A DNA stretch of 64,000 nucleotides from assembly GCF_014529535.1 (NCBI RefSeq), contig NW_023503941.1:1212645-1276644 (forward strand), written 5' to 3'. The position numbers and the translations under genes were made by a program. Below, piece by piece: positions 1 through 34,847 of the stretch; within the stretch, counting starts at the first letter, position 1; each line of letters opens with the position of its first letter. The notes below the pieces were generated by a model. That model was not told the DNA's origin. It saw only the letters and a program-made list of their open reading frames with translations, and searched no databases. The DNA is from Bradysia coprophila (lineage: Eukaryota; Arthropoda; Insecta; Diptera; Sciaridae).

Positions 1-273
1 TCTTCTCTTTCATCATAACACTCTATATTCAAGAATGCGGGGAACAACCGAAATAGCAATATCAGTCTTGTTAACCTTCCGTAAACAAGTGGCTGATGTA
101 AACATTTCCAAGAAAGCAAATAATGAAATTAGCGTAGCCTAATAATGCCATATTTTCGTTCCATATTTTCGCGTGTTGGTTTTTCAGTTGGATACTAACT
201 CAGGCCAATAAATTTCATTATTTTTCTACCACTTAGCAGAAGTAGTTGTTCCCTATAGTATTTTACACGACTA

Positions 274-376
274 GGGATAAAAAGATGAAAAGTACAGTTT
301 TCGTGTGAATTTTGTTGATCCGAGACGTAGCCGAGGTCAATAAACACACGAAAACAAGACTTTTCATTTTTATCCC
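274..376. mobile_element. short inverted-repeat element (MITE-like)
   Basis: GGGATAAAAAGATGAAAAG at the left end is answered by CTTTTCATTTTTATCCC at the right end, and internally CGTGTG answers CACACG. Part of the same sequence (GGATAAAAA, TTTCGTGTGAA, GATCCGAG) recurs near 21,293-21,347. In inverted form it recurs near 47,560-47,620 and again near 59,255-59,320. It is therefore a dispersed family. No target duplication was resolved. Confidence 0.55.
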
Positions 377-852
377 AAGTTATGTAATCAATTTTACATG
401 CTGAGGGTGTCGAAAGTAGTGCTTGAAACATGAAAAGTACGGTTTTCGTCGCCATGTCCCGCTGAGATGTGGTGTATTTTGGAACAGCGTTATTAAATGC
501 AAGCATCGTTAGATGCTATCACGTTATCTCACAGTTTAAAACAGTGGCAGAAACGTTTTCAATAGCGACGTCATCAGCTTCTGGTATAGTGCAAGCAAAG
601 GTGATACCATTTTTGTCTTGTTAGTTTACGTAGAGGCGACAAAAAACATTTTTCATTTTTATTTTTTCACAGATGTGTCTTATACTATAACAAATGAAAA
701 TGCTACACATGTGATATCGCATGCGATCTCGCATTAGATTTTGTGATATCGAATGCCATCTCGCATGTGGTATAAGGATCGCAGCTGAATATGTCGTTCA
801 AATCTGTTGTTATGTTTTGTTCGGAATGTGACTTTGGTACTCCAGGATGAAA

Positions 853-960
853 AATAGTATGTTTCATCACTCGGATCAAAACGGTGTGTTTTCGACCCAA
901 AAACGTCCAAAGATGGAGCGACGCAAAGCCGTTCTGATCCTAGTGATGAAACATACTATT
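853..960. repeat. inverted repeat, MITE-like
   Basis: AATAGTATGTTTCATCAC at the left is matched by GTGATGAAACATACTATT at the right. The next bases inward (GGATCAAAACGG against CCGTTCTGATCC) are also largely complementary. The unit is about 108 bp and has no coding content. Confidence 0.6.
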
Positions 961-3503
961 CCAAAATATTAGCTCAACAAAGTCACTACTAAGAGAACAG
1001 AACAGCTCCGATCATGGGCTGTTTATAAATTATGTAAATGAGTTTGCAGGAATGTGCTATGCAATGCAAGGTGAAGAGGCAGATTTTAATTTAGGGTTAC
1101 AGGTGGCGAAAAATGAGAATTTACAATTATAAAGCAATTCGCATTCCTTTCTTATTCATTCAACAAGACATTGACATTATGTATGTGGTGTAGTGTAGTG
1201 TTATATTGCACAATGAATGAATCAGAGTGTAATCGCTTGCAAATGTGACTTTTTCTCCCACTGTAAATTGCAAACACGCTGTTTATATGAACGTGTTTGT
1301 CACGATGAAGAAGATACAGCGTCACTTTAAACAAAAGAAGTAATAGATTTTGTGATTCTAACACGATACTTGCAGTTTCTTACAAATCTACTGTATCCTG
1401 TATAACTAGTTCTGATAACCTTTATTACGTAATGTCAGCATTCCAATTATTCAGGGCTGATTTTGTTGGTTAGTCGAAAAATTTGCTGGAACGAAGGACT
1501 GCATTGAAAGATTGGGATCTTTGGTGAGCGTGAGACATGTGATTTCCCTTGAGAGAATTGTAACTTGTACTGTTTTAGTGGGTGGAGAAACCTCTTTGGA
1601 ATAAAAGAATTTAGATTTTCGGTTTAATTTTCATTTATTTCTGTTTTATTTATAAGATAATGTTTTAAATCACAGCAGTCTTTTTCATAATAAAAATTGC
1701 ATCTCACAGATGCACCACACATAACATATACATCGTACGGTTTTCCTCTTTTCCTTTCTTTTTGTTTGTTTGTTTAAACATTCTTAAACATAAATTTCTT
1801 GCTTAAATCTTCAAATATAATCTTACAGAATAAATTTTATTTATTTTCATTTAAATTTCTTTTTTTTTCATTTTGAATTTCATAAATTTTTTGTTTTGCT
1901 GATAAAAATGTGAATAAAATTGATAGAGCAATGGAAATTAGAGATAGAGAAGTTGTTCAACCTATACTTCTACGTAAATTTTCGAAAAGAAAAATCGAAA
2001 CGAAACAAATAGACCGAGAGTGAACTCATATGCACATTCGACCTCATCAGGTAACGGTTTGAAACCAATGCCATTTTATCACACTGCCCAAGTAAGTGAT
2101 AGCACTAGAAGGACCCTCGTCGAAGGTAGAGTGAATACCACGTCACATATACATCGTAGAGAAAATCGGTGACAAAATGACGGTATTGATACCACGTGAC
2201 AGTAAAAATATAATTTTACACGATTAATGCTTGATCTCCACCTACCAAAAAAGTACTCTGTGTCAGAGAGGTCAGAGACAAAATTGAATTTTTTCCATTT
2301 TTGCTTTGTTTATTTGACAGCTTGTTCTCCCATGGAGTACTTTTCTTCTGAGTGGAAACCATAGTTAATGATAGGAAAACATTAGAAAACACGCACCGGA
2401 AATTATTCGAAATCATCGTTTTTTGGGAGAGTAAATAAACAATACAAACAGTCCGGAGTGAAAACGATTTTCGACTGTTTTGAGTGTGTCCCGAAGCTTT
2501 TTCGTACTTATAGAGCGTGACTAGCTGTACCAATGTACAAACGCCAAAAATCGCAAGGGCCGCTCATATCACCAATGACATAATTTTGTAATCTTTACGA
2601 TAGATGCAGATGCTGACTGAGATAAGCGCAAGGTCTACCTTCGTTAGTGTTCAAAAACGAAAATGGTCGAACTGGTCGAAAATGGTTTTTGTCGTAATAG
2701 ATGGCGTCAAAAATAAGCTTTCAAGCTCCGTTCGCTTTTATATGATATACACACGACAGACTCTCGGCCTAAAAACTTAAATTTAAATTATATTTTCTCC
2801 ACTAAAATAAAATTATTCTTTTCTTGTTGTATTTTGATTTACGGATTATTATATCTCCCAACTCGTTTCTATTGTAATTTTCCTATACCGAATAGGTGGA
2901 AAAGAAAATGTGAATTACAAGCAAATGTGTAAAACATTTATATTAGCCAAAACAAAAATGTCCGTGCAATCCTTCGGCAGACGGCTCTGTTTCATCTGCG
3001 ATCAACAGCAATGACAAATTATCTGTTTAGTAACAGTTGAAAATACTTGGATCGACATACGTTAAACGGACTTGATAACTGATAATATGCTCGCCGTCTG
3101 CGAAAGGTTAATGTGGGTCTATAGTTCGTCGGATCGACTAAGGATCGTGGTGCCTTTAAAACCAATTTCACTGTCTATTGTCAGGCTAGGAAATTTAGGT
3201 TTTAATTTACTTGCACCATAAAGTTTGCTTCTTTTTTTTCTCTCATTTATTCTTAGGCTTTTGGACTCAATTTACCAAAAGTACACATGGGAATGTATTG
3301 TAAAAAATAGAATTTAATTTTCAATCGACTTGTTACGAGCTAATTGTTTTTCTTTTAATTTATTTCATGTCTTAGGTTAAGTTCTATTGTTCTTGTTGTT
3401 GCTGCTGTGGTTGTCTGCGCAACAATGGAATGTTTGTACGTTTAATTGTTTACTTAATTGCAAGCGAAGTCACTTGTCTGCCCACATGTTTTTCTTTTTA
3501 ATA

Positions 3504-3684
3504 CACTGACAAAAAAGAGTTGAAAATCTTACCTGTAGCAGGTAACTTTGTCCCCAGGTAATCTAGAATAGCTGCCACAGCTGTAGCACTTCATACAAAA
3601 AATACAGCAGCAGCAGCTATTCTAGATTACCTGGAGACAAAGTTACCTGCTACAGATAAGAATTTCAACTTTTTTTTGTCAGTG
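3504..3684. mobile_element. 181-bp fold-back MITE
   Basis: A nearly complete palindrome. The left end starts CACTGACAAAAAAGAGTTG and the right end closes CAACTTTTTTTTGTCAGTG. The arms continue through TACCTG, AGGTAACTTTGTC and AGGTAATCTAGAATAGC into a loop of about 50 bp that contains a short CAG run. No clear target duplication is visible. Confidence 0.75.
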
Positions 3685-3844
3685 AACTTTCTTGGGCAGA
3701 AATGCCGAAATGCCTAGGAAGAATATCTGCATCGAACCTCCGAAAAATTCACTTGTTGTTTTCTGAATTTTTAGTAGAATTTTCAGTTTCAGTCAATCTT
3801 CCGACTTCTACTTTATTTGAAGGAGTCGAATGGTTTAAATCTAA

Positions 3845-4035
3845 TAAGATAAGGAGCAGGTCAGATTTACCTGAGACCTGAACTGAACTGTTTTGAATTG
3901 AACCTGATTCAATTAATTTTGACCTGACCTGAATTTACCTGACAGGTCAACCTGAAACCTAACCTGGCAGGTTTCATAAATTCAGGTTCAGGTCCGGTCA
4001 GGTTTCTTCAAAAATAAAAACCTGACCTGAATTTT
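3845..4035. repeat. cluster of degenerate CAGGTC/GACCTG motifs
   Basis: About 190 bp carry more than ten variants of AGGTCAGGTT or its complement AACCTGACCT, in both orientations. The density resembles subterminal motif arrays of hAT-type transposons, but no terminal repeat pair or target duplication was found, so the class is a guess. Confidence 0.45.
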
Positions 4036-4327
4036 CAGACCCTTTGTCGTCTGCGGTCGACCTTTTCCGAGCTTTAGAACCTAAAAAATGAAAGTTTTAT
4101 TGTGTAAGAGACGGAAAGAATTTTGCAGGTTTACAGAGCAAGACAGCAGATATATTCGGAAGGAAGTCGAAGAATCGAATGATTTTGGAAGCTTTGAGAT
4201 TATCAGGAAATTCGTTGGGTTAATGATTCTCAGAATTGATTCTCACCGGACAAAGTGACTGTAGAAAAGTGTATGTCATTTTCATAATTTATTATTTCTC
4301 CAATCGCTTTTTACGTTTCTATTTGTA

Positions 4328-4938
4328 ATGGTAAAGCACTCTAATATTCAACCCAATCAAAATGACCGACTTCATTTGAAGGATTACGAACCAGCCGAAA
4401 GTTTCGATCTGAACAAAATTTATCCGAATCTCACAAAGAAAATGTTGTCGTTTTTCGTTGTGGTAACACTTGTCGTCCTAATTTGGCTGATAATCAAATG
4501 GCTGCTGAAAATGTTGGCATCGCTGGCATGGTTAGTAACATTAGTATTTGTCACAATGGTAAGTGCGGATGGGAAATATACTTGAAATTTTTGCATTACA
4601 TTCGAACACTTTGCATCTTCATTCAGTATGTTTTGCCGGAACTTCGTGGTGGAAATTTAGATGACGTCCTGTTAATTTGCACAAAGATTCTATTTTCCGT
4701 ATTCGCTGAAAGCGTAAGTAAATAGTTGCGGGGTCACAGGCAAGTGCAATACATTTTGAGAGTAACATAAAGATTTAGAAACTGGACCTTACCATGTAAT
4801 GCGCTCTGTCAATAACTCCATCCACCCACAGAGCACTCAGCGGCCGTAAATTTCACCTTGAACATTTTTCAGAAAAAACTAATCTTCAAATTAATCAAGA
4901 AATACATGGAAACTGCGGTCGAATACGTGAAGAGTTAG
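4328..4938 (+). CDS. small three-exon gene for a 127-residue membrane protein of unknown family
   Basis: Coding exons are 4328-4558, 4627-4713 and 4873-4938 (77, 29 and 21 residues plus stop). All junctions are phase 0. Exons 1 and 2 end at GTAAGT donors, and both acceptors (ATTCAG, TTTTTCAG) follow pyrimidine-rich tracts. AATAAA at 4960 lies 22 nt past the TAG stop. The protein has a polar N-terminal 35 residues with two acidic patches, then two adjacent hydrophobic stretches at about residues 39-60 and 61-77. A mixed helix follows in exon 2, and the C-terminus is Lys-rich (KKLIFKLIKKYMETAVEYVK). It could be a double-spanning or hairpin membrane protein. I do not recognise the family. The gene is about 4 kb from the 3' end of Sik2 and convergent with it. 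The start is the first ATG of the open frame. The three consistent junctions support a real gene, but transcription is unproven. Confidence 0.65.
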
Positions 4939-4959
4939 AGTGCCGAGTAAATTGAATTT

Positions 4960-4965
4960 AATAAA
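4960..4965 (+). promoter_or_regulatory. poly(A) signal of the small membrane-protein gene
   Basis: A canonical AATAAA begins 22 nt downstream of the TAG at 4936-4938 in a T/A-rich stretch, as expected for a very short 3' UTR. Confidence 0.55.
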
Positions 4966-5097
4966 TTTAAGTTAATTCAACTGCTGATGATGTTTGGATT
5001 GGTTCAGTGGTACTGAAAACAAATTATATTTTTTGGGACTCTGGATTTTTAAAATTCCTTTGATTGTAAGCCATGGGCCTTACACTAGGGCATATCG

Positions 5098-5530
5098 AAT
5101 TTTGAGTCTTTTGGCGCCTGTGTGCGCAAAATTATCGATTTTGTGTTTCTCGCAAAGTTGAGAGTATTTTTGAAAAAGGTGTTCTAGTAGCATGTGGAAC
5201 GTTGAAAACTCTAGAAACTGCTGAAGGTGCTGATGGTCCAGAAGGTGCTGATGGTCCAGAAGGTGTCCCTACCAAGATTGTCTAACATCGAAAATCTGAC
5301 TTTTCCTTATATTTTCTGATAGACAATCGATTATGTTTAGCTTGTGGTATGATGTTGTAGAGGAGGTCGAGTATTACCAGCACACCAGTTCTGGGCGACG
5401 ATCCACCTAAATCCACTTTTTCAACTTTCACTTTTTTTTTGAATGGATGTTTTAGGCAACGTCGCCACGAAGCCGGTGCAGACACTACAACTGGTGCTGG
5501 TGAGTCAAGGACACTCTTAGGCTTAAAAAA
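5098..5530 (+). mobile_element. diverged half-copy of the TA-flanked fold-back family
   Basis: It begins with TA then GGGCATATCGAATTTTGAG, and follows the order of the left arm of the element at 6825: CTGTGTGCG, AAAGTTGAGAGTATTT, the GGTCC-AAGG tract, then GTTGTAGAGGAGGTCGAGTA. It diverges by substitutions and indels and has no opposite arm, so it is an old, truncated insertion. Open frames across it are remnants of the repeat. Confidence 0.6.
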
Positions 5531-5627
5531 AAGTGGAACAAAGATAACAAAATTTCTGCGGCAGATCACTTTCCTGCACTTAGCTTACAAATCAATAGAG
5601 GGTATGCGAAATGCGCATATTGACCCA

Positions 5628-5647
5628 CAACAACAACAACAACAACG
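5628..5647. repeat. short CAA microsatellite
   Basis: Six consecutive CAA units. Confidence 0.8.
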
Positions 5648-5934
5648 AATCAATCAATTTTGGAGTCATAGTTTCACAATTCACATAAAGTTTAATTTTA
5701 AAAGGATTTCTTTTTCAATGCGCGTTAGTGTTCTCATCAGTCGAGTTTCGATTGTTCCTTTTTGATATTTTTAATTCAACGAACTGTAAATTATATCTAG
5801 AACATTGTTTTGCGCAACAGTTAATTGAGACGCACAACTTTCTCTTATAAGCACACACAACACTTTTTTATTTACAAATTTTTCGTTTATGAAATTTTGC
5901 GAACTGAGAAAATTATTCGATTTGTTTCGACGAT

Positions 5935-6144
5935 TTTAAATGCAGAAAGAGGACGTGTCCAATTAGCAAATTATAAGAAAAATGAAGTGTCAATTATTTC
6001 ACTTCGTTTAGTCTGACGATGTCAATCGTAGTTTTTGATACTTCAGAACAACACACATCAGTCTATTGGGAATGATGCTAAATCAATGAAATTTCATTTT
6101 TCTTGTAATTCGCTAATTGGAGACGTACACATTCTGCATTTAAA
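5935..6144. repeat. 210-bp inverted repeat, MITE-like
   Basis: TTTAAATGCAGA at the left matches TCTGCATTTAAA at the right. The arms extend inward through ACGTGTCCAATTAGC against GCTAATTGGAGACGT and AAGAAAAATGAA against TTCATTTTTCTT. The arms are diverged but continuous over about 60 bp. No gene is seen between here and the next element at 6825. Confidence 0.65.
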
Positions 6145-6824
6145 TATCATATTGAATCCTTGAGCCGAAAATTTCCCAATGAATTGAATTTAATTCGCAC
6201 AGAAAGATTGGTACGTAAACTGGCCTATTTGACGGTATTGAAGCGACAGTAAAAAGGATTGACGGGTCGAAAACAGGGCTGTGGTAAATTTGTTTACGGA
6301 ATTTACAGGAATTTATCGAAATTTATGTTGAGCAAAATTCGGCAAATTTTCAGTTTATTTTGGTAAATTCGGTAAATAAACTGCTAATAATAGGCCCTGG
6401 TAAAAACCTACATGTCAATCGGTCCATAGAACTAGGTAGTTACACGGCACAAATGAAGAAAGAAAATCAAAGTTTGACAAATCTACGCCATTCATCAACG
6501 TTTCGACTTTGTCCAGCATACCTTCATTTCTGACCTGTAAAAGTGTCTGCTGACTTCAGATTTCATCTGATGGTCATGCAGGTGATGGGTCGTCAACAAA
6601 ATGAATTCGATGAAAATCAATATTTTGCTTTAGAGAGACGGAATATGAAGTTGGATTAGGCGTCTGTGGATGGGTAAGACAGTCGAAAAAAAAAGACTAT
6701 CCGCCAAGATCGAAGAGAAACCAAATTGATTTCGATATAAAGTCAAACTTTCAAAAGCTTTGTCTTGTTGGAACTATCAAGCTATCAGCGACCTTGACAT
6801 CAACTTGGCTCCAGTATTATGTTA

Positions 6825-8131
6825 GGGCGTATCGAATTTTTAGAATTTTAAGGGCCGCGATAGCCTGTGTGCGGAAAACGTAGATCATTGAAAACTAAGT
6901 CCAGGCATATGGTTGACGGATCCGAAGGTGCCCGGGAAGAAGTCCCCCCGGACGACTTTAACTTTCAAATGGTCATAACTCGGAAAGTTGAGAGTATTTC
7001 TGAAAACAATGTTCTAGCAGGATGTAGAGCGTTAAAAACTCTACAAAACTGCCAAAGAAACCGATGGTCCAAAAGGTTTGTCTGTCGAGGTTTTCTAACA
7101 TCGAAAGTTCGACATTTTCGTTTTTGACTTTTATTTCCTGAGAGACAAATTATTAAGTTTAGCTTTTGGCATGAGGTTGTAGAGGAGGTCGAGTACTACC
7201 AGTACACTAGGCATTGTCCCGGTCGGCGATCCATCCGAAACCACTTTTTCAACATTAATGAATGAACTTTTTAAGTGTACCCACGTCGCCCACGAAGCCA
7301 GTGCAGACACTGTAACCGGTGTTTTTGAGTCGAGGTAACCTTGGCCAGTAAGTGCACATAATATTCCATATTGACACGGTATACCACGAAGTTCAACCTT
7401 TTGTAAAAATATCGAAAAATGTGTATTTGCAACGAAATCGACTTCTTACTACTGTTCGTGGGTCAAATAACTAATTAAAACGATTATTTGTTGTTTTTCT
7501 CACAAATTTCACTTTCTCAGATTTTGTAGTACAAAATGTGCTACACCGAATTCTTAAATATTTTGTAAAAGAGTTCAGCTACTGTTATGGAATATTATGT
7601 GCACTTACTGGCCAAGGTTACCTCGACTCAGCAGCACCGGTTACATTGTCTGCACTGGCTTCGTGGGCGACGTGGGTACACTTAAAAAGTCCATTCAAAA
7701 ATGTTGAAAAAGTGCTTTCGGATGGATCGCCGACCGGGACAATGCCTAGTGTACTGGTAGTACTCGACCTCTTCTACAACCTCATGCCAAAAGCTAAAGT
7801 TAATAATTTGTCTCTCAGGAAATAAAAGTCAAAAACCAAAGTGTCGAACTTTCGATGTTAGAAAACCTCGACAGACACACCTTTTGGACCATCGGTTTCT
7901 TTGGCAGTTTTGTAGAGTTTTTAACGCTCTACATCCTGCTAGAACATTGTTTTCAGAAATACTCTCAACTTTCCGAGTTATGACCATTTGAAAGTTAAAG
8001 TCGTCCGGGGGGACTTCTTCCCGGGCACCTTCGGGTCCATCAACCATATGCCTGGAATTAGTTTTCAATGATCTACGTTTTCCGCACACAGGCTATCGCG
8101 ACCCTCAAAATTCTCAAAATTCGATACGCCC
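6825..8131. mobile_element. full-length 1.3-kb fold-back element with TA target duplication
   Basis: The termini are GGGCGTATCGAATTTT and its complement, flanked by TA on both sides (6823-6824 and 8132-8133). The arms are about 545 bp, 6825-7371 and 7587-8131, nearly complementary throughout, with a loop of about 215 bp. Each arm carries a mirror copy of an 86-codon open frame (6867-7127 plus and 7829-8089 minus). Because the arms are complementary, these frames follow from the repeat and are not evidence of a protein. TA duplications fit mariner-like or similar MITEs. No transposase is present. Confidence 0.8.
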
Positions 8132-8825
8132 TATTATGTACGTACCTAGTGCTCAAAAGCAAAAGAGTGGCGGGAAACAATTGTTTTTCATCGGCATGTA
8201 ACATAACATAAATGTGTCGAGGTTCTTATGCGGAACTGATATACATGTTGACTTTCGGCCTATTTGTGCTGCTAGTCTGGCTAATGCGTCACATTCGTAA
8301 CATTTTAACAGAAAAAAACTAAAATTAAAAATTGAACTAATTGTGTCTTTTCTACCGCAACTAAGTTATTTATCGGAATGATGTCGATGTTTTAAGTGTA
8401 TTTAAATCAGTCTAAAGAAATTGAAAATTATCTATAAAAAAACCAGGCAGAACAGAACGAACAAACGAGAATTGGTTGCTGTAGTTTGTGGTGAACATAA
8501 AAATGGTAAAACGTCTAACCAAGGCAGCTGCCTTGGTCTAACCCGACAAAATCATAAAATTTCTTGAAACTTTAAGAAGTGTTTCTTCTTCATCTTTCAA
8601 TTAACATGAAACTCTCACTCGATCAAACACATACACAAGCCGCGCGTACGCAGACTACATTGGAAATGTAATTTCTAAAAAATTAAAACGACAAAAATTC
8701 AACTTTCGTTTGAGTCCACCAGTGGAGACACACACACACACACCATTTAAAAGCACAATTTTCATTCCTCCCTTACACAAACTTTCGTAACGTCGCATCG
8801 ATCATTTGTAGCTGTCGCTATCAAC
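8132..8825 (-). other. probable 3' UTR and downstream flank of Sik2
   Basis: This sequence lies immediately downstream of the Sik2 stop. No other gene is visible and no canonical AATAAA was found on the minus strand. A short AC microsatellite lies near 8730-8742 and a perfect palindrome at 8518-8537. Confidence 0.4.
8518..8537. repeat. 20-bp perfect palindrome in the Sik2 3' region
   Basis: ACCAAGGCAGCTGCCTTGGT is its own complement over 20 bp, with a CAGCTG core. It sits about 290 nt past the Sik2 stop. A structural or protein-binding role is only a possibility. Confidence 0.5.
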
Positions 8826-34240
<25,415 letters not shown>

Positions 34241-34827
34241 TCACAAATAATATTAACAATAACAACGCTATCACATTTCCAGGTAATTTCGGGATCTATT
34301 TTATCCGATTCCTTCGATAAATACACGTAAAGTAACAAATTTTTAGTTTTGCAAATTCTGGAGGAACAATATTTTCATTCGTACAGAAATTCACCAATGA
34401 ACTGACTGTCGTACCATGGAGAACGTATATTTCGTACAGACAAGATGGATTTTGTATTCACCATACGTTCACCACAATTTTGGTTTTTCGAAATTCATAG
34501 ATTCGTTCGATTTTTCTTTTTAGCGCATTTTCTTACCCCTCAAAAATATTCAATAAGGAATGTAGGGAATAAACACTTTTTGGATAATTATTACTTCTGG
34601 GACAAACATCTGATGATTTCCGGATTAACGAGAGGGGAAAACTGTTTTAGAAATTAGTTTGGTCCTTTGGCTCTTACATTTATTTTCTTGTGATTATGTA
34701 AACAAAAACTTTGAAATTTACATACAAACTGTATCGTTTCTCCAATCATGTCCAATTTTAAACGTGAACGTCTTTCCATGCTCGTTTTCCATGTTTGTTT
34801 TTTTACAACAAACCGGCAGAGCCGGAT

Positions 34828-34828
34828 N
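34828..34828. other. ambiguous base N at a sequence junction
   Basis: The only N in the window. To its left the sequence is clean and ends in GCCGGAT, close to the terminus of a hAT-like element. To its right are adapter-like bases and then error-rich sequence. Confidence 0.95.
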
Positions 34829-34834
34829 CACGAG

Positions 34835-34847
34835 AAAAGAGAGAGAT
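34835..34847. other. probable sequencing-adapter remnant
   Basis: AAAAGAGAGAGAT is identical to the last 13 bases of the PacBio SMRTbell adapter as I remember it, and the preceding bases (GAG) also agree with one deletion. Sequence matching 47,670 onward starts immediately after it, as expected for the first base of a subread. Confidence 0.6.

Larger units (their letters stand above)
1..3503. other. intergenic DNA with no supported gene
   Basis: No exon series or family motif was recognised on either strand. Short open frames here (for example 195-506 and 2216-2533 on the minus strand) lack splice or family support, and the first runs across an inverted repeat. The stretch holds two small inverted-repeat elements, listed separately, and T-rich low-complexity sequence around 1740-1920. 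Confidence 0.6.

Noticed and set aside
195..506. 103-codon minus-strand frame
   Set aside because: It runs across the inverted repeat at 274-376 and has no motif or splice support.
5088..5100. CACTAGGG at several element ends as a CACTA-superfamily signature
   Set aside because: Other copies read TGTTAGGG at the left or CCCTATT and CCCTAAC at the right, so only TA-GGGC is shared. The CAC is flanking coincidence.
6867..7127. 86-codon and 95-codon frames as conserved genes
   Set aside because: They sit in complementary arms of a fold-back transposon and recur with it. No splice, domain or start context supports a protein.
34400..34405. TCAGTT as the Sik2 transcription start
   Set aside because: The initiator matches, but there is no TATA box or downstream promoter element at the right distance. 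It is kept only as a remark in the exon 1 entry.
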